This document shows, piece after piece, positions 47,627 to 56,509 of a stretch of DNA of 58,015 nt (position 1 is the first letter of the stretch; every line of letters begins with the position of its first letter). The notes under the pieces were generated by a model, which saw only the letters and a program-made list of their open reading frames with translations, did not search any database and was not told the origin of the DNA. The translations under genes were made by a program, and so were the position numbers. Source of the DNA: Candidatus Harrisonbacteria bacterium (GTDB taxonomy: Bacteria; Patescibacteriota; Minisyncoccia; UBA6257; 1-14-0-10-44-23); assembly GCA_023244975.1 (NCBI GenBank), contig JAHFLG010000012.1, positions 1-58,015 on the forward strand, written 5' to 3'.

Positions 47627-48302
47627 CGAACAAAAGCCACAATCTCTCCCGGAAGCCGTTGCAGCTGCTATCAGATGCGGTGATGTTAAGATGCGTCCAC
47701 GCTGGCACTTTATTCTGAAAGCGGCTCTCGCCGTCATCGGCGGAGTATTATTGGTACTGGTACTTTTGTACCTTATTAGTTTTATTATTTTTATGTTGCG
47801 CAGTAGTGGTATCGGGCTCATCCCGGCCTTTGGTGTGCGCGGCTGGCTTAGATTTGTTGTTGCTCTACCATGGCTGCTGATTTTGCTTTCAATATTGTTC
47901 ATACTGGTGCTTGAGCTCCTCGTTCGGCGTTATTCATTTGCCTACCAGCGACCACTGATGTACTCTGCTGTTGGCATTATCGTGATGGTTATCGCCGGAG
48001 GATTCGTGGTCGCTGGTACCCATTTTCATGAGCGTTTCTCTGGTTTTATGAACCGCCAGTTTATGATGGAGCGGACAGATATTCATCCGGGCAGAGTAGA
48101 CGGCAGAGCGGGATCCGGTTTTATGATGACCGACCCTCATGGGCGGATGCTGCGCATTCTGGTTGCCTCAGATACTATATCGAGTGATGATCCTGGCCTC
48201 GGCGACACCGTCATTGTTTTTGGCGATGTTGACGGCAGCAGCACCGTACGCGCGTTTGGAATTCGAAGAAATCCTCAGGAATCACAAGGGGTGGCGAAAT
48301 AA
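47619..48302 (+). CDS. Membrane protein, possible anti-sigma partner
   Basis: 227 aa, not recognised at family level. A 35-residue cytoplasmic start (LPEAVAAAIRCGDVKMRPRWHF) precedes three hydrophobic helices (about 38-62, 73-102, 113-130). An outside region with a His/Met-rich patch (HFHERFSGFMNRQFMMERTDIHPGRV) follows, then a small beta-domain. Overlap with the ECF sigma gene and its topology suggest an anti-sigma or membrane sensor. The conserved zinc anti-sigma motif (HxxxCxxC) is absent, so this is inference from context. Confidence 0.6.
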   Translation: MNNEQKPQSLPEAVAAAIRCGDVKMRPRWHFILKAALAVIGGVLLVLVLLYLISFIIFMLRSSGIGLIPAFGVRGWLRFVVALPWLLILLSILFILVLELLVRRYSFAYQRPLMYSAVGIIVMVIAGGFVVAGTHFHERFSGFMNRQFMMERTDIHPGRVDGRAGSGFMMTDPHGRMLRILVASDTISSDDPGLGDTVIVFGDVDGSSTVRAFGIRRNPQESQGVAK

Positions 48303-48329
48303 TTATTTAATGATACTGTAATAGCTATA

Positions 48330-50015
48330 ATGAGAACTACATTGAAGCGAATCAGTGGATGGATGGGGCGACACAGACTGGCAACGGCTGTGCTGGCTTT
48401 GATTATTGTGGGTCTTGGCTATTACGGATTTAGGAGCGGCACGGCTGGCAGCACTCAGACGCGTTATGTACTCGCAACCGTTTCTCGGGGTACGCTCGCG
48501 ACCTCGGTATCAGGTACCGGTCAGGTTTCGGCGGTTACTCAGGTGGATGTAAAACCGAAGGCTTCCGGGCAGGTGATTTCATTGCCTGCTCGCGAAGGAC
48601 AGTGGCTTTATAAAGGTGGTCTCATCGCCCAGATTGATTCAACCAACGCGCAGAAAGCCGTGCGGGACGCTGAGGTCAGCCTGGAGTCGGCACAGATCAC
48701 GCTTGATAAGCTCAAGCAGTCATCCGCCGACATTAATCAAATTATTGAGGATTCATTCGCGGATATTTCAGCCGCATTTTTGGATTTTCCGAGTATCGTC
48801 ACGAGTGCCGATGATATTATCCTCGGAAGTACCATCAAGCCCGGGCAGCAGGACAACGTCGGATTTTATAAAGATTTTGTCGGCCAATCAGACAACGCCA
48901 ATTATCAGAAAGATATCCTACTGATCGAGTCCGCGCGTAATTATTATGCTGTCGCTCGGGTTGATTATGAAAAGGCTCTGGTCACATATAAACAAACAAC
49001 TCGTGCTTCCACGCCGGCCGATGTCCAGAGGTTGCTTGACCAGACTGTCGCAGCCACAAAAACGCTGGCCGTAGCGCTCCAGGCTGAACAAAACCTTCTC
49101 GCGTTTTTAGTTGATTATGCAACTGCCCCTACTACCGTCAACCGGACGACTCTGCCGGTTTTGGTAACGAGCTATCAGACCAATATCCGAACTCATATCG
49201 GGTTGGTTAACAACCATCTCTCAGCGCTCACCGCGGCTCGCAACAGTATCGCTAACGCACCGCTTGATATCAGGGCGCAGGAGTTGACCGTCAAGGCGCG
49301 ACAGAATGCGCTGCTTGATGCCCAGACTACCCTTGGGGATTACAGTATTCGCACGCCGATGGCCGGTGTTGTGGCCAATATACCGATCAATGTGGGAGAT
49401 GAGATTTCCGGAGGAACCATAGCCGCGACCATGATCAGCGCCTCACGTATTGTTATGGTTTCACTCAATGAGGTTGATGTCGCGAAGGTGGCCGTGGGTC
49501 AGAAGGCGAGCCTGACCTTTGACGCCGTGCCCGGACTCACATTGACCGGTTCGGTGACTGAGTTGGATACTATTGGCACGCAGACGCAGGGAGTAGTCAA
49601 TTACACCGTGAAAGTGAGCTTTGACAGTCAGGACGAGCGCATTAAGCCAGGCATGACGGTTACCGCCGCTATCATTACGGAAAGTAGGAATAATATTCTC
49701 GTAGTCCCAGCCAGTGCCGTGAAGTCGCGCGGAAGCGAGTACTATGTTGAAACTCTGCCCGGAGTCTCGGCTGACAACTCTCGCGGCGGCATTACCTCTG
49801 CTGCCCTGCCCGCGCGAGTGCCCGTGCAGGTTGGGCTTACGAACGATACGATGACCGAAATTATCGGCGGCCTGACAGAGGGAGATATTATTATCAGTCG
49901 GACTATTGCCGCGACCGCAGCGGCTCCGGCACCTTCTCAGTCAAGTATATTTGGCGGCGGAGGCGGACTGCGGGTTAATACGGGCGGCACGCGTTCGACC
50001 GGGACAGGACGATAG
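48330..50015 (+). CDS. MacA/HlyD-like periplasmic adaptor (membrane fusion) protein
   Basis: 561 aa. An N-terminal membrane helix (about 20-37) is followed by the biotinyl-lipoyl half-domain VSGTGQVSAVTQVDVKPKASGQVISL, a long coiled-coil hairpin (about 105-320), and the returning half TPMAGVVANIPINVGDEISGG. A beta-barrel (SLNEVDVAKVAVGQKASLTFDAVP) and a C-terminal membrane-proximal domain with a Gly-rich tail complete the protein. It is longer than E. coli MacA (371 aa) because of an insertion in the hairpin (about 135-215). In a single-membrane CPR cell it would couple the MacB-like transporter to substrate rather than to TolC. Confidence 0.9.
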   Translation: MRTTLKRISGWMGRHRLATAVLALIIVGLGYYGFRSGTAGSTQTRYVLATVSRGTLATSVSGTGQVSAVTQVDVKPKASGQVISLPAREGQWLYKGGLIAQIDSTNAQKAVRDAEVSLESAQITLDKLKQSSADINQIIEDSFADISAAFLDFPSIVTSADDIILGSTIKPGQQDNVGFYKDFVGQSDNANYQKDILLIESARNYYAVARVDYEKALVTYKQTTRASTPADVQRLLDQTVAATKTLAVALQAEQNLLAFLVDYATAPTTVNRTTLPVLVTSYQTNIRTHIGLVNNHLSALTAARNSIANAPLDIRAQELTVKARQNALLDAQTTLGDYSIRTPMAGVVANIPINVGDEISGGTIAATMISASRIVMVSLNEVDVAKVAVGQKASLTFDAVPGLTLTGSVTELDTIGTQTQGVVNYTVKVSFDSQDERIKPGMTVTAAIITESRNNILVVPASAVKSRGSEYYVETLPGVSADNSRGGITSAALPARVPVQVGLTNDTMTEIIGGLTEGDIIISRTIAATAAAPAPSQSSIFGGGGGLRVNTGGTRSTGTGR

Positions 50016-50017
50016 CT

Positions 50018-50728
50018 ATGATCTCGTGCGAGAATATTACAAAAGTGTATACGAACGGCGACGTTGAAACCGTTGTCTTAAAAAGTGTTTCATTCCAGGT
50101 GAAGGCGGGGGAGTTTGTTGCGATCATGGGTCCGTCCGGCAGCGGCAAGTCAACACTGATGCATATTCTCGGGGCCTTAGACAGTCCCACAGGGGGCACC
50201 TATCTGCTTGACGGCAAGGATGTATCGAAGCTGACCGATGATCAATTGGCAGAGATCCGCCGCACCAAGATTGGTTTCGTCTTTCAGTCATTTAACTTGC
50301 TGTCGCGTTCAAGCGTGTTGCGCAACGTGATGCTGCCCTTGGTTTACGCCGGAGTGCCCCATGACCGGCGGGAGGCTCTGGCCGCATCTGCTCTCACTGC
50401 CGCGGGCATGCCCAAAGACCGTTGGCACCATTTGAGCAATCAGCTTTCGGGCGGTCAGATGCAAAGGGTCGCAATCGCGCGTTCGATGGTTAACAATCCA
50501 AGCATTGTCTTAGCGGACGAGCCGACCGGTAACCTTGATAGCAAAACCGGCGAGATCGTTCTCGGGACCTTTCAAAAATTGAATCAACAGGGTGGTCACA
50601 CGATTATCTTAATCACGCACGAGCCGTACGTTGCCGAACACGCCGATCGGATTATTCAGATTCAGGATGGTGAAATTGTCCATGACAAAGCTAATTCGAA
50701 AAGGCGCCAGGTGAATCTTTCAGTATGA
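50018..50728 (+). CDS. MacB-like ABC transporter ATP-binding protein
   Basis: 236 aa. Walker A GPSGSGKST, signature LSGGQMQRVAIARS, Walker B IVLADEPTGNLD, switch His ITHEPYV. It belongs to the LolD/MacB/FtsE group. It begins two bases after the adaptor gene, and its stop overlaps the permease ATG (ATGA). Together with the adaptor and permease it makes a tripartite-like exporter. Confidence 0.94.
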   Translation: MISCENITKVYTNGDVETVVLKSVSFQVKAGEFVAIMGPSGSGKSTLMHILGALDSPTGGTYLLDGKDVSKLTDDQLAEIRRTKIGFVFQSFNLLSRSSVLRNVMLPLVYAGVPHDRREALAASALTAAGMPKDRWHHLSNQLSGGQMQRVAIARSMVNNPSIVLADEPTGNLDSKTGEIVLGTFQKLNQQGGHTIILITHEPYVAEHADRIIQIQDGEIVHDKANSKRRQVNLSV

Positions 50729-51936
50729 AAATTATCGATTTGTTTAACGAAACATACGCGTCGTTGACCGTCAACAAGGTCCGTACTGGGCTGACCATGC
50801 TTGGTATTGTTATCGGCATTTCGTCGGTCATTGCCATGGTTTCCATTGGTCAGGGAGCGCAGGCGCAGATTCAGACAAGCATTGAGGGATTAGGATCTAA
50901 TCTGCTAAGCATTTTGCCGGGCGTAGTTCAGCCGGGCCGTGGTATTGTTTCAAGCGGTCGCGGAGCGGCACAAACACTCAAAAATGAAGACGTGGACCTC
51001 CTGCGCAGCATTGAAGGGCTTGCGGCAATTTCTCCGGAGTCATCGCGCCGGTTTCAGATCGTCGCGCCGAACGGAAATAATACCAATACGACCGTGACCG
51101 GTGGCCAGACAAGCTACGGACTGGTTCATAATTTAATTGTAGCCAACGGTTCGTTTATCTCGGACGCCGACGACCGCAGTATCAGCCGCAAAGCGGTGCT
51201 CGGAGCGACGGTGGCAGCAGATTTGTTTTTGGATACTGATCCGGTTGGTCAGGCGATTCGGGTTAATAATGTAACCTTTACGGTGATTGGCGTGCTTCAG
51301 GCCAAAGGGGCGGCCGGTTTTTCCGGACCGGATGACATGGTCATTGTGCCGCTCTCAACCATGCAGAAGATCCTTGCCGGCATTGATTATCTATCAACCA
51401 TCACGGTCTCGGTTGCCGACAAAGACCAGATCAATGATGTCCGGGATCAGATGATCAGCTTGCTGCTTGTTCGTCATCGGGTAGCAGAACCGGATTTTTC
51501 CGTTATTTCTCAGGCTGACGTGCTCGGCACGCTCTCATCAATCATTACCACATTTACTCTTTTCCTCGCGTCAATCGCCGGTATCTCGTTGCTCGTCGGC
51601 GGCATTGGCATCATGAATATGATGCTTACGACGGTGACCGAGCGGACGCGCGAGATCGGGCTGCGCAAAGCCATCGGCGCTCAAAAACGTGATATCACGG
51701 CACAGTTTCTAACCGAGAGCGTGATGCTGACGTTTGTCGGCGGAGTTGCCGGTATTGCTCTGGGTTGGCTGATCGCGACGCTCGTGAGTCAGTTTGCCGG
51801 CATTGCCACCTCGGTTTCATTTTCCGCGGTTATGCTGGCGTTTGGCGTCTCGGCAACCATCGGGATTGTGTTCGGGTACTATCCCGCGCGCCGCGCGGCT
51901 GGACTTAATCCCATTGAGGCATTACGCTACGAATAA
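50725..51936 (+). CDS. MacB-like ABC transporter permease
   Basis: 403 aa. Architecture: first membrane helix (about 19-42), MacB periplasmic core domain (about 45-245), then three helices with FtsX signature GGIGIMNMMLTTVTERTREIGLRKAIGA. The ending PARRAAGLNPIEALRYE is typical for MacB. The ATPase is a separate protein (previous gene), unlike the fused E. coli MacB. Confidence 0.94.
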   Translation: MKIIDLFNETYASLTVNKVRTGLTMLGIVIGISSVIAMVSIGQGAQAQIQTSIEGLGSNLLSILPGVVQPGRGIVSSGRGAAQTLKNEDVDLLRSIEGLAAISPESSRRFQIVAPNGNNTNTTVTGGQTSYGLVHNLIVANGSFISDADDRSISRKAVLGATVAADLFLDTDPVGQAIRVNNVTFTVIGVLQAKGAAGFSGPDDMVIVPLSTMQKILAGIDYLSTITVSVADKDQINDVRDQMISLLLVRHRVAEPDFSVISQADVLGTLSSIITTFTLFLASIAGISLLVGGIGIMNMMLTTVTERTREIGLRKAIGAQKRDITAQFLTESVMLTFVGGVAGIALGWLIATLVSQFAGIATSVSFSAVMLAFGVSATIGIVFGYYPARRAAGLNPIEALRYE

Positions 51937-51950
51937 TATATACTAATAGC

Positions 51951-52403
51951 ATGAACAAATCATTATTTTGGATCGGAATCGTAGTCGTCATTGTCATTAT
52001 TATTGCTACGGTTATGAGCGGTATCGGTCAGGCACCAACGGGCTCAGGTACAAAAGGCGATTTAATCGTTGAGGTTCCGCCCTACGGCGAAGCAGCTACT
52101 CAGGCACCGGCCGCTCCGGTTGCCGCGAGCGTTAAAGAGTTTACGATAATTGGCTCAAATTATTCATTCGCGCCAGCGACTCTGACGGTGAAGCAGGGTG
52201 ATACGGTTACCATAATCTTTAAGAACAACGATGGGTTTCATGATTTGAAAATTGACGAGTTTCAGGCAGCGACGAAACAGATTAAAGCAGGAGCCGAAGA
52301 TAGCATAACTTTTATTGCCGACAAGGCCGGTACTTTTGAATATTACTGCTCAGTCGGCAAACACCGCCAGATGGGGATGAAAGGAACGCTCATAGTAGAA
52401 TAG
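51951..52403 (+). CDS. Membrane-anchored cupredoxin (plastocyanin-like)
   Basis: 150 aa. An N-terminal helix (about 5-23) and a short Pro/Ala-rich spacer lead to a cupredoxin fold with type 1 copper ligands: His in DGFHDLKI, then Cys, His and Met in YYCSVGKHRQMGM. It is probably an outside electron carrier or copper binder. No partner oxidase or reductase is seen in the window. TATACT ends exactly 6 nt before its ATG. Confidence 0.9.
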   Translation: MNKSLFWIGIVVVIVIIIATVMSGIGQAPTGSGTKGDLIVEVPPYGEAATQAPAAPVAASVKEFTIIGSNYSFAPATLTVKQGDTVTIIFKNNDGFHDLKIDEFQAATKQIKAGAEDSITFIADKAGTFEYYCSVGKHRQMGMKGTLIVE

Positions 52404-52408
52404 TAAGT

Positions 52409-53056
52409 ATGGATCGTTATTGGCCGTATCTTACGAATAAACGGTTTATTATTTCAACCGCGATAGGTCTTGTTTTGCTGGCGGCCGGCACGATTATTAC
52501 CTATTTTGCCATTGTCTATGCCACCGAGCGCGCGAGCGGGCCTGTCACTGATCTAATCCTTGATAATATCCCGGTATTTAATATGGATGGTAGTTTTATC
52601 TGGGGTCCGGTTATTTTTTGGGTGATTATTGGTTTGTACGCTCTGCTGATACGGCCGCAGTCAGTGCCATTTTCTCTAAAATCGATTGCTTTGTTTCTGC
52701 TGATTCGCGCGGCCTTTATTACGCTGACCCACATCGGGCCGTCTCCGGATCAGATTCAGCTGGAGACCACCGACAGTTTGTTTAATGTCTTTATGACGGG
52801 TAACGATCTGTTTTTTTCCGGCCACACCGGCCTGCCATTTTTGATTGCTTTAGTATTTTGGCACGACCCGTGGGTTCGCTGGTTTTGTCTGGCCTCCTCA
52901 GTTTTTTTTGGAGCTGTGGTGCTGATGTCACACTTGCACTATTCCATTGATGTTTTTGCCGCGTTCTTTATCACGTATGCGATTTTCCATATCAGTGAGT
53001 GGCTGTTTAAGGAAGATAGGCGTATATTTAAGGAAGGGATTCAGGCCACTTCATAG
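52409..53056 (+). CDS. PAP2-superfamily membrane phosphatase
   Basis: 215 aa, six hydrophobic segments. The catalytic motifs SGHTGLPF and SHLHYSIDV correspond to PAP2 domain motifs C2 and C3; the usual first KxxxxxxRP motif is not clear. The family dephosphorylates lipid phosphates such as undecaprenyl pyrophosphate or ceramide-like lipids; the length and arrangement fit the sphingomyelin synthase-like subgroup. It is followed by a glycosyltransferase gene 4 nt away. Confidence 0.8.
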   Translation: MDRYWPYLTNKRFIISTAIGLVLLAAGTIITYFAIVYATERASGPVTDLILDNIPVFNMDGSFIWGPVIFWVIIGLYALLIRPQSVPFSLKSIALFLLIRAAFITLTHIGPSPDQIQLETTDSLFNVFMTGNDLFFSGHTGLPFLIALVFWHDPWVRWFCLASSVFFGAVVLMSHLHYSIDVFAAFFITYAIFHISEWLFKEDRRIFKEGIQATS

Positions 53057-53060
53057 CATT

Positions 53061-53789
53061 ATGAAACTTTCAGTTGTTATTCCGGCTCATAATGAGGAGC
53101 AGTATATTGGAGCAACGCTGACCGCGGTGCTCGCGCAGAAGTATCCGGATTTAGAAGTTATTGTCGTTGATAATAATAGTACTGACGGCACCAGAGAGGT
53201 CGTCAAGACTCAGTTTCCTTCAGTTATCTTGCTAGAGGAGCACGGTAAAGGTCCTCAGTTCGCGCGTGAACGGGGGAGGCAGGCGGCGACCGGCGAGCTG
53301 CTGGCGAATTTAGACGCTGACTGCATGCCGCTTCCCAATTGGGCGTCTACCGCAGCGGCTTATTTTAAGGATCCGAAAATTGTCGCGGTGACCGGTCCCT
53401 ACGATTATTACGACGCGCCGTGGTTCCTGCATCTGGGGACCGCATTTACTCAGAAGGTTATTTACAACTGTTTTTATCGTTTCGTATACTTTTTTTTCCG
53501 GCGCGGGGTCGGGATTGTGGGCGGTAATGTTATTATGCGGGCAAGCGCGATCGCAAAAGCCGGGGGCTATAATACTGCAATCGTATTTTATGGAGACGAT
53601 ACTGATACCGCGAGGCGGCTCGCGAGCGTGGGGCGGGTTATTTTTAGAAATGACGTGATTGTCCGTTCATCGGCGCGGCGGTTTGCCAAGATCGGCATCT
53701 TCGCGACTATTCGCAAGTACTTCCTCAATTATATGTGGGTGATGCTGTTTAATAAGCCCTACCAAAATAAGGAGGATACAATTACGTAG
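53061..53789 (+). CDS. Family 2 glycosyltransferase
   Basis: 242 aa. GT-A fold: LSVVIPAHNEEQYIGATL, VIVVDNNSTDGT (nucleotide-sugar loop), LANLDADCMP (DxD-type metal site). Near the C-terminus a short hydrophobic segment (YFLNYMWVMLF) may touch the membrane. It starts at ATG 53061; the longer reading overlaps the PAP2 gene. It probably glycosylates a lipid carrier or polysaccharide; the acceptor is unknown. It converges with the DedA gene, 4 nt apart. Confidence 0.9.
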   Translation: MKLSVVIPAHNEEQYIGATLTAVLAQKYPDLEVIVVDNNSTDGTREVVKTQFPSVILLEEHGKGPQFARERGRQAATGELLANLDADCMPLPNWASTAAAYFKDPKIVAVTGPYDYYDAPWFLHLGTAFTQKVIYNCFYRFVYFFFRRGVGIVGGNVIMRASAIAKAGGYNTAIVFYGDDTDTARRLASVGRVIFRNDVIVRSSARRFAKIGIFATIRKYFLNYMWVMLFNKPYQNKEDTIT

Positions 53790-53793
53790 CGCG

Positions 53794-54387
53794 TTAGATT
53801 TTCTTTACTTTTTCAACGATTACTCGTTTGATGAATACGCCGAAGCCAACGAATGCGACGGCGATTAAGATTCCACCTCCGATAATGGAGGCTTTTTCAA
53901 AGATTGAGTCAAACTGCGTATAGAGATGGCCGAAATAAAAACCGAGCGTAATGAGCAGTCCCGTCCAGAATATCTGGCCGCTCACGTTAAAGGCCATGTA
54001 GCGTTTAAAGGGGATTCCGACGAGTCCGGCCGTGAACAGAGTTGCGATGGCAAAACCAAAACCCATGGTGAGCTTTGAAACAAGCAGAATGGGGGCGTGA
54101 TATGTTTGAAAGATTTTTTTGACCACGCCCACCTTCTCCTCATCAATACTGAAAAATTTACCTACTTTTTGAACAACTCTCATTCCGTATCGGTGACCGA
54201 GAATGTACCAACAGATATCGCCAATGACATCAGAGAGCATTAAGGCGATATAGGTGGGGAGGAGGCTAAGGATTCCGATACGGATAAAAAATCCGGCGGC
54301 GATGCTCACGATCGGACCCGCGATGATGCCAAGGATAGTGAGTGCCGGATACGTCAGTACTCCAAGGGAGGTAAAAAAGACAGGCAT
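53794..54387 (-). CDS. DedA/SNARE-associated family membrane protein
   Basis: 197 aa with about five helices. Family features are the re-entrant region AGPIVSIAAGFFIRIGIL (usually with a Pro/Glu), DVIGDICWYILGHRYGMRVV, and the second half MGFGFAIATLFTAGLVGIPFKRYMAFNVSGQIFWTGLL. DedA proteins are linked to lipid carrier (undecaprenyl phosphate) recycling. TAGTAT ends 6 nt before its ATG on the minus strand. The gene follows the ABC-F gene by 15 nt. Confidence 0.85.
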   Translation of the reverse strand: MPVFFTSLGVLTYPALTILGIIAGPIVSIAAGFFIRIGILSLLPTYIALMLSDVIGDICWYILGHRYGMRVVQKVGKFFSIDEEKVGVVKKIFQTYHAPILLVSKLTMGFGFAIATLFTAGLVGIPFKRYMAFNVSGQIFWTGLLITLGFYFGHLYTQFDSIFEKASIIGGGILIAVAFVGFGVFIKRVIVEKVKKI

Positions 54388-54402
54388 ATCTTTATACTAC
54401 CA

Positions 54403-55860
54403 TTATTCCAGGGTCGCCAGATCCAGAATTTCGTCAATGTGTACCTTGCTTACGAAATCGGGTACGTGGCTGATGAGGACGAGCGCTCCTTCATAGGCAT
54501 CGAGAGCCTTGGCGATAACCGGAATGTGACGGAAGTTGATGTGGTTGGTCGGTTCGTCGAGCATGAGGAGTCCCGGCCGTTTGAGCACGAGCTGACAGAA
54601 GGCGACCAGGCCTTTTTGTCCTTCAGAAAGTGCGCCGACTTTGGTTTTTAAAATTTCCGCGTCCAATAAAAATCCGGCGGCTCTACTGCGCAGTTCTTGC
54701 TCACTGCCTTCGAGCATAGCGTCAGCTAATGCCTTGTGTACCGTTGAGTCAAAGTCCAGGGTTGAGAAGTCTTGGCGATAGTAGCCGATGCGCACCCCTT
54801 TGGTTACGTGTTCGCCTTTGGCGTGGCCGGTGGCTAGTTTTTCAAGAAGGGTGGTTTTGCCGATGCCGTTAGGACCCTTGATCAGTAGACGGTCTTTTTT
54901 CTTGAGAATAATATTCACCTTCTTGGTGACTGGCTTGCCGCCTTTCATGACACCGATGGATTTAAGTTCTAATATCTGACCGGAGAGTTCCGGTTGGGCG
55001 GGGATGATAAACTGCCGGATGGTTTTGTCTTCGCGGCGCTCATCAACAGTCTCATCTTCAAGTTCTTCAATTTTTTCGCGCATCTTGCGCGCGACGTCAC
55101 GCATGTGGCCTCCTTTTTGGGCAAAGAAGCCGGCCTGCTGTTTGCGGTGCTGGATATCTTTTTCTAATCGGACATTTTTCATGCGCTCGCGCTCAAGTCG
55201 GTTTTGAATTTCTTCTACCACGTCAAAATAGTTGCCGGTGTACTGCTCTATCTGTTTAGTGAAGACATCAAGGTATAAGACGCCCTGGGTAAATGAGTTT
55301 AAAAAGTTGGCGTCGTGGCTGATGACGATGCAGGTGTTGGGATAGTTGATGATAAAGCGCGTGAGATGGTCGATGCCGGCAGTGTCGAGATTGTTAGTCG
55401 GCTCGTCGAGGAGCAGAATGTCCGGGTTTTGAATCAGGGCTTGGGCAAGGAGCAGGCGCGCTTGCTGGCCGCCGGAGAAGGTTTTGAGAACTTTATTCTG
55501 GTCGGCTTCCAGGTTGACCACCTCAAGCACCTCGTTGATGCGCGGCTCTATATCGTAGATTTTTTTTGTAAAGGCTTTCTCAAAAAATTCGCGAACCGTG
55601 AGAGTGAGCTGGTCGCGGGGGATGACCTGTTTGGCGGTGGCAATGGTAAGTCCGCCGGTGACGGTGATACTGCCGAGCTCTGGTTTGAGTTCACCGGTAA
55701 TAAGCTGGAAAATCGTGCTTTTGCCGGCGCCGTTTTGTCCCATCAGCGTGATTTTTGCTTCGCGGCGCACGGAAAATTCAGCCTCCTTTAAAATAGGCTT
55801 ATTGTGGCCGAACTCGAACGACACCTTATTAAACCTCAATATAACATCACCCTGAGCCAT
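54403..55860 (-). CDS. ABC-F family ATPase
   Basis: 485 aa with two ABC cassettes and no membrane helix. First cassette: GQNGAGKST, FSGGQQARLLLAQAL, DILLLDEPTNNLD. Second cassette: GPNGIGKTT, LSEGQKGLVAFCQLVL, LLMLDEPTNHINF. The linker of about 75 residues is rich in Arg/Lys and helical (ERERMKNVRLEKDIQHRKQQAGFFAQKGGH). ABC-F proteins act on the ribosome (translation control or antibiotic protection). The linker length does not decide the subfamily. Confidence 0.92.
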   Translation of the reverse strand: MAQGDVILRFNKVSFEFGHNKPILKEAEFSVRREAKITLMGQNGAGKSTIFQLITGELKPELGSITVTGGLTIATAKQVIPRDQLTLTVREFFEKAFTKKIYDIEPRINEVLEVVNLEADQNKVLKTFSGGQQARLLLAQALIQNPDILLLDEPTNNLDTAGIDHLTRFIINYPNTCIVISHDANFLNSFTQGVLYLDVFTKQIEQYTGNYFDVVEEIQNRLERERMKNVRLEKDIQHRKQQAGFFAQKGGHMRDVARKMREKIEELEDETVDERREDKTIRQFIIPAQPELSGQILELKSIGVMKGGKPVTKKVNIILKKKDRLLIKGPNGIGKTTLLEKLATGHAKGEHVTKGVRIGYYRQDFSTLDFDSTVHKALADAMLEGSEQELRSRAAGFLLDAEILKTKVGALSEGQKGLVAFCQLVLKRPGLLMLDEPTNHINFRHIPVIAKALDAYEGALVLISHVPDFVSKVHIDEILDLATLE

Positions 55861-55927
55861 AAGGCCACAGTTTAGCGTCTTTTTATACCTTCTGGCAAAT
55901 TGCTAGTAGTTTTTTATTTTAGGTGTA

Positions 55928-55955
55928 TTGACATTGTATATACATTGTGTATACT
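55928..55955 (+). promoter_or_regulatory. Promoter and operator of the toxin-antitoxin pair
   Basis: TTGACA (55928-55933), 16-nt spacer, TATACT (55950-55955); the ATG follows after 6 nt, so the mRNA is probably leaderless. The palindrome TGTATATACA (55935-55944) and a related half TGTATAC overlapping the -10 fit an autoregulatory DinJ-type operator between -35 and -10. Confidence 0.7.
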
Positions 55956-55961
55956 GATTGC

Positions 55962-56219
55962 ATGAATACTTTAAATGTCCGGATAGATAAAAAAATTAAG
56001 AAAAAGGCGACCGAGACTCTTGAGGCTATCGGTCTTGATATGTCTTCAGCTGTTAAGCTTTTTCTTAATCAGGTTATTATCGAACAAGGACTGCCATTTA
56101 CTCCCAGGCGCACCCCGAAAGAGATTCGAGCAGAATGGGACAAGGAAATTGAAGAGGCTCGGAAAGACGGTAAGACATATAAAACAGCATCTGCCATGTT
56201 GCGCGATATTATGCGTTAA
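55962..56219 (+). CDS. dinJ: RelB/DinJ family antitoxin
   Basis: 85 aa. N-terminal ribbon-helix-helix (LNVRIDKKIKKKATETLEAIGLDMSSAVKLFLNQV) that should bind the operator at 55935-55955, and a charged C-terminal tail (EIRAEWDKEIEEARKDGKTYKTASAML) that would wrap the toxin. Five further codons upstream are possible but precede the promoter start. Followed by the toxin gene after 8 nt. Confidence 0.9.
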   Translation: MNTLNVRIDKKIKKKATETLEAIGLDMSSAVKLFLNQVIIEQGLPFTPRRTPKEIRAEWDKEIEEARKDGKTYKTASAMLRDIMR

Positions 56220-56227
56220 GCACCACG

Positions 56228-56509
56228 ATGTACCGCTTGCGTCACACAAAATTATTTCAGAAATCATTCAAGCGACTAGCAAGGTCTGGCGATAAAAAGA
56301 TATTGCAGGAAGTCGATATAGCGATAACCAACTTAATCCAAGACGAGTCTCTTTCAGGTAAGTACCATGATCATGCTCTTATCGGTGAGTATCTCGGATA
56401 TAGAGAGTGCCATATCCGCCCAGATGTTCTTTTGATATATAGTATTCAGAAGAATGAAATGGTACTCGAGATTTTCAATATCGGTTCGCATTCTCAATTA
56501 TTCGATTAA
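56228..56509 (+). CDS. yafQ: YafQ family mRNA interferase toxin
   Basis: 93 aa RelE-fold endoribonuclease. The catalytic residues known from E. coli YafQ are conserved: His in KYHDHALIGEY, His and Asp in CHIRPDVLLIY, and the last His in GSHSQLF. It would cleave ribosome-bound mRNA when the antitoxin is degraded. It is complete and converges with the next minus-strand gene (stop at 56510). Confidence 0.92.
   Translation: MYRLRHTKLFQKSFKRLARSGDKKILQEVDIAITNLIQDESLSGKYHDHALIGEYLGYRECHIRPDVLLIYSIQKNEMVLEIFNIGSHSQLFD

Noticed and set aside
55315..55791. 158-aa plus-strand ORF opposite the ABC-F gene
   Set aside because: It overlaps a complete two-cassette ABC-F protein and has no signals of its own.
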